Assembly (NCBI GenBank): GCA_016213505.1
Contig: JACRAF010000020.1
Location: forward strand, 45,278 to 109,277
Direction of reading: 5' to 3'
From: Devosia nanyangense
GTDB taxonomy: Bacteria; Pseudomonadota; Alphaproteobacteria; Rhizobiales; Devosiaceae
Length of the DNA stretch: 64,000 nt
Position numbers and translations under genes: made by a program. The notes beneath the pieces are model-generated. The model made no database searches and was not told the origin of the DNA. It was given only the letters and a program-made list of their open reading frames with translations. This document shows, in pieces, positions 27,712-37,343 of this stretch; the stretch's first letter is position 1, and each line of letters starts with the position of its first letter.

Positions 27712-28983
27712 ATGACGTTTTCGGTGACAAGACTGACGGCGTTGGCGGGGACGGCCTTGGTGCTGGTGGGCGTGAGCGCCCCGGCCTTTGCCGAACCGGT
27801 TACGCTGACCATGGAGACCTGGCGCTCCGAGGATGCGAAAGCCTGGAACGAGGTGATCATTCCGGCCTTCGAGAAGACCCACCCCAATATCCACATCGAG
27901 TACACGCCGACCGAGCCGACGCAGTATGACGCGACGCTGCTGGTGAAATTTCAGGGCGGCACCGCCGGCGACATCATCGGCTGCCGCGCCTTCGACAATC
28001 CGCTGAACCTCTACAACCAGGGTTACCTGGGTTCGGTCAAAGACCTCGGGGCCGTCGCCAACTTCCCGGCCGCCAAGCTCGTCGCCTGGCAGACCGACGA
28101 TGGCTCGGACACCTTCTGCCTGCCCATGGTCGGCACTATGCACGGCTTCATTTACAACAAGGACGCCTTCACCGAGCTCGGGCTGAGCGAGCCCAAGACC
28201 TGGGAAGAGTTCCACACGGTGCTCGACAAGATCAAGACTGACGGCCGCTACACCGCGCTGGCGCTGGGCACCAAGGACACCTGGGCCGGCGGCACCATGG
28301 GCTACCTCAATATCGGCCCGCAGTTCTGGCACGGCGAAGAAGGCCGGCTCGGCATCATCAACGGCACGGCCAAGTTCACCGATCCGCAGTTCGTTGCGCC
28401 GTTCGCCGAGCTTGCCAGATGGGGCCAGTACATGGCGCCGGGCTTCGAGGCGCAGGGCTATTCGGACAGCCAGCAGCTGTTCACCCTCGGCCGCGCCGCG
28501 ATCTATCCCTCGGGCTCGTGGGAAATCCCGGGCTTCCGGGCTGACGGCGACTTCGAGATGGGCGCCTTCAAGGTGCCGGTCGAAAAGGATGGCGACAAGT
28601 GCTACGTCACCGACCACACCGATCTGGGCATCGGCATGAACGCGGCGACCAAGCATCCGGCCGAGGTCAAGGAATTCCTCGAGTGGACGGGCGGCGACGA
28701 ATTCGCCCAGTTGCTCGCCGACGCCCTGCCGGGGCTGTTCCCGCTGAGCAACTCCAAGCCGACCTTCTCGGACGCGCTGGCGACCACCTTCATCTCGTGG
28801 CGCAGCGAGTGTGAGGGCACCATCCGTCTGCCCTACCAGATCCTCGGCCGTGGCCAGCCCAACCTCGACGCCGAAATCTCGCAGGATGTCGCCAACATCA
28901 TCGGCGGCACGCAGACGCCGGAAGATGCCGCCGCGCAGATCCAGAAAGACCTCGACTCCTGGTACAAGCCGGCAGCAAAGTAG
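27712..28983 (+). CDS. Extracellular sugar-type ABC substrate-binding protein (family 1)
   Basis: A 423-residue periplasmic receptor of the MalE/UgpB class (SBP_bac_1). A Sec signal peptide of about 27 residues ends at AFA-EPV. The mature start VTLTMETWRSEDAKAW is typical. The ATG at 27712 follows GGAGGGA; an ATG four codons upstream lacks a ribosome site. It is the first gene of the LacI-controlled importer and is followed by a strong intercistronic hairpin. Confidence 0.93.
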   Translation: MTFSVTRLTALAGTALVLVGVSAPAFAEPVTLTMETWRSEDAKAWNEVIIPAFEKTHPNIHIEYTPTEPTQYDATLLVKFQGGTAGDIIGCRAFDNPLNLYNQGYLGSVKDLGAVANFPAAKLVAWQTDDGSDTFCLPMVGTMHGFIYNKDAFTELGLSEPKTWEEFHTVLDKIKTDGRYTALALGTKDTWAGGTMGYLNIGPQFWHGEEGRLGIINGTAKFTDPQFVAPFAELARWGQYMAPGFEAQGYSDSQQLFTLGRAAIYPSGSWEIPGFRADGDFEMGAFKVPVEKDGDKCYVTDHTDLGIGMNAATKHPAEVKEFLEWTGGDEFAQLLADALPGLFPLSNSKPTFSDALATTFISWRSECEGTIRLPYQILGRGQPNLDAEISQDVANIIGGTQTPEDAAAQIQKDLDSWYKPAAK

Positions 28984-28999
28984 AACGCTTCTCCTGAGG

Positions 29000-29021
29000 T
29001 GCCGGGCCGCGAGGTCCGGCA
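29000..29021 (+). promoter_or_regulatory. Intercistronic hairpin with GNRA loop after the binding-protein gene
   Basis: A 9-bp stem (TGCCGGGCC with GGTCCGGCA, one G-U pair) closes a GCGA tetraloop, 16 bases after the binding-protein stop and 25 bases before the permease start. No U-tract follows. The likely role is mRNA stabilisation or partial termination to favour receptor over permease. Confidence 0.6.
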
Positions 29022-29046
29022 TCGACCCTTTCCCACGGATCGTCAG

Positions 29047-29967
29047 ATGCACTCTCAGGCAAGGCGCAAATTCTGGATCATCGCCAGCCTGCTTGCCCCC
29101 GCCCTCGCCATCTACACCGTGTTCATGATCTACCCGCTGGTCGGCACCCTGCAGACCACGTTCTACCAGACCGATGGGAAGCTCCAGGTCTTCGCGGGGC
29201 TCGACAACTACCGCAAGCTGTTCTTCGAGCCGCTGTTCTCGCACCAGCTGCTCAATGCGCTGGGCAACAATTTCTACTTCTTCTTCATCCACATGCTGGT
29301 GCAGAACCCGATCGGCATCGCCCTCGCGGCGGTGCTGAGCGTGCCGACGCTGCGCTTCAAGGGGCTGTTCCGTTCGATCTTCTTTCTGCCCACCATGCTG
29401 TCGGTGGTGGTGGTCGGTTTCATCTGGCAGCTGATCCTGTCGCCGCTCTGGGGCGTGTCGAGCGGCCTGCTCGGGGCGCTGCATCTGGGCTTTCTGTTCA
29501 AGCCGTGGCTAGGCCTCGAGGGCACCGCGCTCACCACGCTGTCGCTGATGTCGGTGTGGCAGAACATCGGCATACCGATGATGTTGATCTACGCCGCGCT
29601 GCTCTCGATTCCCGACGAAATCCTCGATGCCGCGCGGATCGACGGCGCCAATGGCTGGGAGCTGTTCTGGGGCACCAAGCTGCCGCTGATCATGCCGACC
29701 ATCGCGCTGACCGCGATCCTCACCTTCATCGGCAATTTCAACGCCTTCGACCTGGTGTTCGCGACCCAGGGCGCGCTCGGCCTGCCGAACTTTTCGACCG
29801 ATATCCTCGGCACCTTCATGTTCCGCACCTTCTTCGGCAACAATTTGCAGCAGGGCGATCTCAACCTCGGGGCGACCATCGCCATGGTGATGTTCTTCAT
29901 CATCCTGGTCGGCGTCTCGATCTACCTGTTCGTCGTGCAGCGCCGCATCACGAGCTACCAGCTGTGA
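29047..29967 (+). CDS. Sugar ABC transporter permease (MalF/UgpA type)
   Basis: A 306-residue permease with six spans, starting with a basic N-terminus (HSQARRKFW) and an opening span containing LLAPALAIYTVFMIYPLVGTL. The EAA loop is DAARIDGANGWELFWGTKLP. The ATG at 29047 gives a normal family N-terminus; upstream in-frame codons fall in the hairpin region. Its stop overlaps the GTG start of the second permease (GTGA). Confidence 0.93.
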   Translation: MHSQARRKFWIIASLLAPALAIYTVFMIYPLVGTLQTTFYQTDGKLQVFAGLDNYRKLFFEPLFSHQLLNALGNNFYFFFIHMLVQNPIGIALAAVLSVPTLRFKGLFRSIFFLPTMLSVVVVGFIWQLILSPLWGVSSGLLGALHLGFLFKPWLGLEGTALTTLSLMSVWQNIGIPMMLIYAALLSIPDEILDAARIDGANGWELFWGTKLPLIMPTIALTAILTFIGNFNAFDLVFATQGALGLPNFSTDILGTFMFRTFFGNNLQQGDLNLGATIAMVMFFIILVGVSIYLFVVQRRITSYQL

Positions 29968-30812
29968 GCGCGGCAAAACCCAGAAAGCGGGCGAGCGGCT
30001 GGTCGCTGTTCATCTATGTCGCGCTCGCCGCGTACGCGGCGAGCGCGATATTCCCGGTGCTGCTCGTCGTCTACAACTCGATCAAGTCCAAGAAGGCCAT
30101 CTTCGGCCAGCCGCTTTCGCTGCCCGGACCCGGAACGATCGATTTCCGCGGCTATGAGACGGTGTGGGAGGCGGCGAACTTCCCGCGCTACTTCCTCAAC
30201 AGCGGCATCGTCACGCTCGGCAGCCTCGGGCTGACGCTGCTCTTCGGGGTGATGGCGGCCTATGCCCTCACCGAGTTCCGCTTCCGCATGTCGCGCTGGC
30301 TGTCGCTCTACATCACCATCGGGCTGATGGTGCCGATCCGGCTGGGCACCGTGGCGATCCTGAAGCTGGTGATGGCGCTCGGGCTGATGAACACGCCGAC
30401 GGCGCTGATCCTCGTCTACACCGCCATGAACCTGCCGGTGACGGTGCTCATCCTCTCGGTGTTCATGAACACCGTGTCGCAGGATTTGAAGAACGCCGCC
30501 CGCGTCGACGGCGCCGGAGAATATCGAATCCTGTTCGGGCACGTGATCCCCCTGATCCGCCCCGCCATCGCGACGGTGGCGGTGTTCACCATGATCCCGG
30601 TGTGGAACGATCTGTGGTTTCCGCTGATCCTCGCCAATTCGGAGGCGACCAAGACGGTGATCCTCGGTGCCCAGCAGTTCGTCGGCCAGTACTTCAAGGA
30701 CTGGAACGCCATGCTTGCGGCGCTCACCCTGTCGATCGTGCCGACGCTCATCCTCTATCTGCTGTTCTCGCGCCAGCTCATCGCCGGGCTGACCCGCGGC
30801 GCCGTAAAATGA
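29964..30812 (+). CDS. Sugar ABC transporter permease (MalG/UgpE type)
   Basis: A 282-residue second permease with six spans and the EAA loop KNAARVDGAGEYRILFGHVIP. The start is GTG at 29964, overlapping the previous stop. The N-terminus is rich in Lys/Arg before the first span (KPRKRASGW), as in MalG-like proteins. Confidence 0.92.
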   Translation: MSAAKPRKRASGWSLFIYVALAAYAASAIFPVLLVVYNSIKSKKAIFGQPLSLPGPGTIDFRGYETVWEAANFPRYFLNSGIVTLGSLGLTLLFGVMAAYALTEFRFRMSRWLSLYITIGLMVPIRLGTVAILKLVMALGLMNTPTALILVYTAMNLPVTVLILSVFMNTVSQDLKNAARVDGAGEYRILFGHVIPLIRPAIATVAVFTMIPVWNDLWFPLILANSEATKTVILGAQQFVGQYFKDWNAMLAALTLSIVPTLILYLLFSRQLIAGLTRGAVK

Positions 30813-30833
30813 CTTCACCCCGGACCACACCGC

Positions 30834-31969
<1,136 letters not shown>

Positions 31970-31973
<4 letters not shown>

Positions 31974-32455
31974 CCATGCGATACGACAGCAACCCGTTCC
32001 CCGAGGCCGACGTCGACCGCCACGCCATCTGGGAATTCATGGTCCGCAAGGATATCGACGCCTACCTCGCCAAGGACTGGTCGATGGTCGCCGACGATTT
32101 CATCGCCGACAACTTCATGGGCATACAGGCCAACCGGTCGGGCAATCCCGACAGCTGGACGCTGGGCTTTCCGACGCTCGATGCCTATCGCGGCAGCTGG
32201 CTCGCCGGCACCATCGAGCAGGCCGATTTCGCCGAGGCGCTGCGCCCGGCGCTGTTCCGCTGCACCTTCCTGCGCGACATCGAGATCGTCGGCGACAAGG
32301 CGCTGGCGCACAAGAAGTTCGACGGCAGGATCGCGCTGGCCAAGGGCGGTTCGATGGAATTCAAGTGGCAGTCGATCGCTTATCTCTGCCGGCAGCCCGA
32401 CCGCTGGCGTGTCTTCGGCTTCACCGGCTATATGCCGAACCCGATTGCCCTCTGA
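31970..32455 (+). CDS. Small NTF2/SnoaL-like protein, paralogue of the N-terminal half of the RidA fusion
   Basis: A 161-residue soluble protein of unknown function. Size and the pattern RHxIWExxVRxDIxAYLxxDW followed by mixed beta strands suggest an NTF2-like (SnoaL) fold, but I infer that fold only from pattern. It is clearly homologous along its length to residues 1-158 of the protein encoded at 36451-37329: both share NPFPE, RDIxIxGDxAxAHKKFxG and a GFxGxxP end. It is translationally coupled to the ABC ATPase (ATGA), so it probably acts on the imported compound, perhaps as an isomerase, cyclase or hydrolase. Confidence 0.7.
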
Positions 32456-32464
32456 GGATCGTTC

Positions 32465-33925
32465 ATGCGCGTTTTCGTCGCCGGTGTCGCCACCGAGGTA
32501 AACACCTTCTCGCCGATCTTCATCGGTCTCGAGAATTTCAAGGCCACCATGTATGCGCGGCCCGGCGAACATGACGATCGTCCGACGCTGACCTCCTCGC
32601 CGCTGATCCACGCCCGCCGCCGCGCCGCCGCAGGCGAGTTCGAACTGGTCGAGGGCACCATCACCTGGACCGATCCGGGTGGGCTGATCAACCGGTCGAC
32701 CTATGAGACGATCCGCGACGAAATACTCGGCCAGCTGCGCGCCGCCATGCCGGTCGACGGGGTGGCGCTCTGCCTTCACGGCGCAATGGTGGCGCAGGGC
32801 TATGACGATCCCGAAGGCGACCTCATCGCCCGTGTGCGCGAGATCGTCGGCCCGAAGGCCATCATCGCCGGCGGCCTCGATCCGCACAGCCACCTGACCG
32901 CCAAGCGGGTCGCCAATGCCGACATCCTCGTTGCCTTCAAGGAATTCCCGCACACCGATTTCGTCGAGCGCGGCGCCGAGGTGGTCGACCTCATGGTCCG
33001 CACCATGCGCGGCGAAATCCGGCCGCGTATGTCGGTGTTCGATTGCCGCATGATCGACGTGTTCCCCACGTCCCGGCAACCCATGCGCAGCTTCGTCGAC
33101 AAGATGTTCGCCATCGAGCGCGACGATCCGAAAGTGCTGTCGCTGTCGCTGATCCACGGCTTCATGGCCGGCGACGTGCCCGAGCTGGGCACCCGCATGC
33201 TGGTGATCACCGACGGCGACGCCGGCTATGGCGAACGGCTCGCCGAAACGCTCGGGCGCGAGGTCTTTGCCATGCGCGGCAAATCGATGCCGGAACTGGT
33301 GTCGCCGGAGGTGGCGATCGCCCGGGCGAGGGCCGTGGGGCGCGGCCCCGTGGTCATCGCCGATTTCTGGGACAACCCCGGCGGTGGCGTGGCGGGCGAC
33401 GCCACCGTGATCCTCCGGGCGCTGATCGATGCGAAAGTGCCCAACGCCGCGCTGGCGACGATCTGGGATCCCATCGCGGTCGGCCACTGCATGGTGGCCG
33501 GGGAGGGCGCGGTGGTGCCGCTCCGCTTCGGGGCCAAGTCGGCACCCAATTGCGGCGAGCCGCTCGACGCGGTGGTGACGGTCAGGCGCCTCGTGCGCGA
33601 CGCCCATCAGACGTTCGGAACGATGCGCGTGGCGATGGGCGATTGCGCGGTGATCGAGGTCGGGGGCATCGAGGTCATCCTCAATTGCCTGCGTAGTCAG
33701 GCGTTCGAGCGGACCGTCTTCACCGCGGTGGGCATCGATCCCCTCGCCAAGGACGTGCTGGTGGTGAAGTCGACCAACCATTTCCACGCCGACTTCGCAA
33801 AATTCGCTTCCGAGATCATCTACTGCCAGGCGGGGCGTCCCTATCCGAGCGACCCGCCGAACAACGGCTACAGAAAGGCGCGGCAGACCATCTGGCCGAT
33901 CGTCGAGAACCCCTTCGCGCAATAA
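32465..33925 (+). CDS. M81-family metalloamidohydrolase (MlrC-like)
   Basis: A 486-residue member of the M81 family (DUF1485 plus MlrC C-terminal domain). MlrC, the studied member, hydrolyses linearised microcystin peptides. Family features seen are the N-terminal GVATEVNTFSP, LHGAMV, the metal-site segments GGLDPHSHLT and EFPHTD, and the C-terminal DNPGGGVAGDAT. Most family members outside cyanotoxin degraders lie in sugar or amide catabolism operons such as this, and their substrates are unknown. Here it follows the NTF2-like gene by nine bases and precedes an SDR. Confidence 0.9.
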   Translation: MRVFVAGVATEVNTFSPIFIGLENFKATMYARPGEHDDRPTLTSSPLIHARRRAAAGEFELVEGTITWTDPGGLINRSTYETIRDEILGQLRAAMPVDGVALCLHGAMVAQGYDDPEGDLIARVREIVGPKAIIAGGLDPHSHLTAKRVANADILVAFKEFPHTDFVERGAEVVDLMVRTMRGEIRPRMSVFDCRMIDVFPTSRQPMRSFVDKMFAIERDDPKVLSLSLIHGFMAGDVPELGTRMLVITDGDAGYGERLAETLGREVFAMRGKSMPELVSPEVAIARARAVGRGPVVIADFWDNPGGGVAGDATVILRALIDAKVPNAALATIWDPIAVGHCMVAGEGAVVPLRFGAKSAPNCGEPLDAVVTVRRLVRDAHQTFGTMRVAMGDCAVIEVGGIEVILNCLRSQAFERTVFTAVGIDPLAKDVLVVKSTNHFHADFAKFASEIIYCQAGRPYPSDPPNNGYRKARQTIWPIVENPFAQ

Positions 33926-33935
33926 GGAGCAGGCC

Positions 33936-34709
33936 ATGACCATTGCGGTCGTCACGGGGGCCGCCGGCGGCATCGGCACGGCGATCGGCCGGGCGCTGGG
34001 TCAGGCCGGCCACACCATCGCGGTCGTCGACATCGAGCCCGAGCGCTGCGAGAGGGCCGTAGCGGCCCTCAAGGCGGAAGGGCTTGACGCTTTCGCCGCC
34101 CCTGCCGATATCGCCGATCCCCGTTCCGTGGATACGATGGCCGCGGCCGTACTGGCGCGCGGCGAGGTCGAGCTGGTGATCAACAATGCCGGCCGGGCGT
34201 CGGCGCCCGATTTCGAATCGTCCGGCGAGGCCGACTGGGCCGAGGCGCTCGGCATCAATGTCAGCGGCGCCTTCTATGTGACGCGCAATTTCCTGCCGCA
34301 GATGAAGGCGCGCCGGCGCGGCGTCATCGTCAACATCGCCTCGCTCAACGGCCATGGCGCCTACGGCAATCCGGCCTATTCGGTGGCCAAGGCCGGGCTG
34401 CTGCATCTCACGCGGCTGCTGGCGGTCGAATATGGCCCGTTCGGTATTCGCGCGGTTTCCGTGGTACCGGCGTCGGTGCGCACCCCGGCCTGGGACCACC
34501 GGCTGGCAAAGAACGCCGCGCTGTTCGACGAAATCCTGAAATACTACCCGCTGCGACGCATCGTCGAACCGGAGGACGTCGCCAGCGTCGTGGCGTTCGC
34601 CGTGTCGGACGCGGCGCGGGCGATTTCGGGGTCGGAGCTGATCGTCGATTGCGGCGCGCACGCCGGCAACTCGCTGATCTCCGATCTCATCACCGAGGCC
34701 GACAAGTAG
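33936..34709 (+). CDS. SDR-family oxidoreductase
   Basis: A 257-residue classical SDR: VTGAAGGIGTAIG cofactor motif, NNAG, and YSVAK catalytic motif. AAGGAG precedes the ATG closely. It ends the LacI-controlled importer operon. It resembles the SDR at 39509-40291 around the active site (both read YG-x-PAYS-x-AKAGL-x-HLT and GPFGIR), so the two may act on related substrates. It is convergent with the next gene, 16 bases away. Confidence 0.92.
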   Translation: MTIAVVTGAAGGIGTAIGRALGQAGHTIAVVDIEPERCERAVAALKAEGLDAFAAPADIADPRSVDTMAAAVLARGEVELVINNAGRASAPDFESSGEADWAEALGINVSGAFYVTRNFLPQMKARRRGVIVNIASLNGHGAYGNPAYSVAKAGLLHLTRLLAVEYGPFGIRAVSVVPASVRTPAWDHRLAKNAALFDEILKYYPLRRIVEPEDVASVVAFAVSDAARAISGSELIVDCGAHAGNSLISDLITEADK

Positions 34710-34725
34710 ACCTCGACCGCGCGGC

Positions 34726-35673
34726 TCAGCTTTCCGGCTGCGCCTTGCGCCAGCGCGCCAACGCCATCAGCCGGCGGTCGCGCCAGCCGGACCGATCGGG
34801 GAGTTGCGCGCGAGCCAGTCTCGCGTCGCGATCACCCTCGGCGCGCTGCACCACTGCGTCGGGCCACGGCCGGTGCGTTCCGTCGCGCTCGGCGGCGATG
34901 TCGGCAAAGAGCGGCGCGAGACGGCGGGCATAGTCGGAGATGCCACCCACGGCGTTGAGGTCGATGGTTTCGAACGGGCCCATGAAGGCCCAGCGCAGCC
35001 CGAGCCCGGCCGAGACCGTGAGGTCGATATCCTCGAGGCTGGCGATCCCCTCCTCGTAGAGCTTCCAGGCCTCCATCAGCAGCACGCCCTGGAGGCGATT
35101 GAGCACAAATCCGTTGATCTCGCGGGTGAGGACGATCGGGGCTTGGCCGACCTCGAGCATCAGCGATCGCGCGGCAGCGACGGTGGCGGCCTGCGTCCAC
35201 GGCGCGGGTACCAGTTCGACTGCCGGGATCAGGTAGGGCGGATTGACCGGATGGACGACGAGGCTGCGGGCGCGGAAGCCGACATGCCCGGTGTAGACCG
35301 AGGCGGGGATGCCGGACGACGAGGAGCCGACGATCGTCCTCTCGCCCAGTACGGCATCGAGGTCGCTGAACACGGCGGTCTTCACCGGGGCCGTCTCGAA
35401 CACGCTTTCCTGCACATAGGCGGCGCCATCGACGGCGGCGGCCAGCGTCTCGGCGATAGCGATGCGGGCGAGCACGTCGCCCACCGGCTCGTCGATCAGC
35501 TCGGCCGCAGCGAGGTCAGTCAGCCGCTGGGCTGCCGTTGCTCGGGCCTTCTCGGCCATGCCGGGGACGGAATCATGGAGCCGCACCGACCGCCCGGCGC
35601 GGGCAAAGACAATGGCCCAGCCCATGCCGACCAGGCCGGTTCCGACGATGGCGACGGGATCTGCGGTGCTCAT
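34726..35673 (-). CDS. 3-hydroxyacyl-CoA dehydrogenase family protein (L-gulonate 3-dehydrogenase-like)
   Basis: A 315-residue NAD-dependent dehydrogenase. The N-terminal Rossmann motif is VGTGLVGMGWA, and the conserved HPVNPPYLIPAVELVP segment contains the catalytic histidine. The single short C-terminal domain and length of about 315 resemble L-gulonate 3-dehydrogenase/lambda-crystallin more than beta-oxidation enzymes. In this module an oxidation of a sugar-acid hydroxyl is more plausible than fatty-acid metabolism, though this is inference. Confidence 0.85.
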   Translation of the reverse strand: MSTADPVAIVGTGLVGMGWAIVFARAGRSVRLHDSVPGMAEKARATAAQRLTDLAAAELIDEPVGDVLARIAIAETLAAAVDGAAYVQESVFETAPVKTAVFSDLDAVLGERTIVGSSSSGIPASVYTGHVGFRARSLVVHPVNPPYLIPAVELVPAPWTQAATVAAARSLMLEVGQAPIVLTREINGFVLNRLQGVLLMEAWKLYEEGIASLEDIDLTVSAGLGLRWAFMGPFETIDLNAVGGISDYARRLAPLFADIAAERDGTHRPWPDAVVQRAEGDRDARLARAQLPDRSGWRDRRLMALARWRKAQPES

Positions 35674-35692
35674 GGTTCAGCCCCTTGGAATT

Positions 35693-36454
35693 CTACGCTG
35701 GCGTTCTAAGGTCGGAGGCGATCTTCGCCAATCCCTCGGTGACCAGTGCAGCGATGGCCTCGCCCTTCTCGACGCTGGCCGCCCGCGCGTCACCGATCGC
35801 GCCGATGCCACCGCTGATCTGCTTCATCGTGCGGTAGAGGCTGGCAGTGGGCGCACGCAGCAGATCGGCATTGGCCCATTCGAAGGTCTCGACATAGTGC
35901 CGGTCCTCGATCGCCGCCTCGCGCACCAGCTCGGGGGCGATGAGCATCATCAGCGAGGTCTCGAACTCGCAGGCATGGCCGACGCCATAGGGCCCCGACT
36001 CGTTGAGCGCCCAGAGCTTCTCGCCGGCAATGCGCCACCAGCTGCCGAAGACGAAGCGGGTTGTCTTGTGCCGGGAGCCGAGCGTCTCGAGGATGACCTG
36101 GCCGATCGCCTGGTTGCCGCCATGGCTGTTGAGGATGACGATGTTGCGGAAGCCGGCATTGGCCACGCAGTCGAGCATGTCGGTGACATAGGCGAGGAGC
36201 GTCGTATGGCTCACCGACAGCGTACCGTTGAAATCGAGGTGGTGGCTCGAACAGCAGACCTTGACCTGCGGCAGGATCAGCACATCGGACGGCATCAGCC
36301 GGTGCAGCCGGTCGAGCAGATAGGCGCCGGTCGCCGCATCGGTGTTGACCGGCAGGTGCTTGCCGTGCTGCTCGATGGCCGAGATGTTGAGGAACACCGG
36401 AACGTTGCGGTCGACCGCATCGATCGCATCAAAAGTCATTTCTTCCCAGATCAT
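35693..36454 (-). CDS. Creatininase-family amidohydrolase
   Basis: A 253-residue protein of the creatininase/FAPy-deformylase (ArfB)/MftE family, which cleaves cyclic or linear amides at a binuclear metal site. Expected ligand motifs are present: EQHGKHLPVNTD (Glu, His, Asp), ILNSHGGNQ, and HACEFETS (family HAGExETS). The ATG at 36454 overlaps the stop of the RidA-fusion gene (ATGA). Creatinine itself is unlikely, because no creatinase or sarcosine genes are nearby. Confidence 0.88.
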   Translation of the reverse strand: MIWEEMTFDAIDAVDRNVPVFLNISAIEQHGKHLPVNTDAATGAYLLDRLHRLMPSDVLILPQVKVCCSSHHLDFNGTLSVSHTTLLAYVTDMLDCVANAGFRNIVILNSHGGNQAIGQVILETLGSRHKTTRFVFGSWWRIAGEKLWALNESGPYGVGHACEFETSLMMLIAPELVREAAIEDRHYVETFEWANADLLRAPTASLYRTMKQISGGIGAIGDARAASVEKGEAIAALVTEGLAKIASDLRTPA

Positions 36455-37329
36455 GGCTTTGCCGCCCACATTTCGATTTCGACGTCGAGGCCTGCGATGA
36501 GGCCGGCCTGTATTGCGGTGCGAACCGGGTAGGGTGGTTGCATCACCTCGCGATAGACTGCGTTGAAGCGCGACCAGTCGCCGATGTCGCGCAGATAGAC
36601 GTTGACCTTGAACACGTCCTCGAGGTCCGCGCCGGCCGCCTCGAGCTGGCGCCGGCAATTGTCCAGCGTCGCCCGGGTCTGTGTCTCGATATCGGTACCG
36701 CCGATGGCGCCGGCGGCGTCGAGCGCAGCCTGTCCCGAAATGACCACGAGCCGCCCCGGCGACACATCGATGACCGCAGAGTAGGGGCCGGCCGTGACGT
36801 GCTGGCTGGCCGGCGGCACCATCGTCACCGGCCGCCGGACGGCGGCGCCGGCCGCGAACGGCAGGTTGCCGACGAAGCCGGCGATCCACCAGCGGCCGCT
36901 GCGGCGCACGCAGATATAGACGGTCTGCCAGTCGAACACCGCCGCAACGCCGCCACCGGTGGCCGACACGATGCCGTTGAACTTCTTGTGGGCGATCGCC
37001 AGGTCGCCGTTGATGTCGATGTCGCGGAGGATCGTTGCGCGATAGAGCGCCTCCCGCGGCCCCCGGGGCTCGGCCCGCGCCGCCGTGTCGCGGGCGCTCT
37101 GCAGCCAGTCGTCGCGATAGCCCGCGAGCTCGCCATATCCGGCCCGCCAGGCGTCCGGATCGAGGCTGCGCTCGGCCACGAGGCCAATGAAGACCTCGGG
37201 GTGGAAATCCCGGCTGTGCGCCGCCCAGTCGGCCTCGAGGTACGCCTCGATGTCGCGGCGGACCAGCATCTCCCAGATAAAATGTCGTTCCGGATCGCCT
37301 TCAGGGAACGGGTTGCGGTCGGCGCTCAT
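36451..37329 (-). CDS. Fusion of an NTF2-like domain to a RidA (YjgF/UK114) domain
   Basis: A 292-residue two-domain protein. Residues 1-158 match the stand-alone protein encoded at 31970-32455. Residues about 170-292 form a RidA domain with AGPYSAVI, ISGQAALD, the catalytic-type arginine R270 (PVRTAI) and E284. RidA proteins deaminate reactive enamines or imines. The ATG at 37329 was chosen because it gives the same NPFPE start as the paralogue; the same frame runs on upstream but through the next gene. Fusion suggests the first domain generates or handles an imine-type intermediate. It overlaps the creatininase-family gene. Confidence 0.85.
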   Translation of the reverse strand: MSADRNPFPEGDPERHFIWEMLVRRDIEAYLEADWAAHSRDFHPEVFIGLVAERSLDPDAWRAGYGELAGYRDDWLQSARDTAARAEPRGPREALYRATILRDIDINGDLAIAHKKFNGIVSATGGGVAAVFDWQTVYICVRRSGRWWIAGFVGNLPFAAGAAVRRPVTMVPPASQHVTAGPYSAVIDVSPGRLVVISGQAALDAAGAIGGTDIETQTRATLDNCRRQLEAAGADLEDVFKVNVYLRDIGDWSRFNAVYREVMQPPYPVRTAIQAGLIAGLDVEIEMWAAKP

Positions 37330-37343
37330 TGCAGCGGCTCTTC

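Noticed and set aside
34726..35673. Fatty-acid beta-oxidation 3-hydroxyacyl-CoA dehydrogenase.
   Set aside because: No thiolase or hydratase is adjacent and the short single-domain form resembles L-gulonate dehydrogenase.
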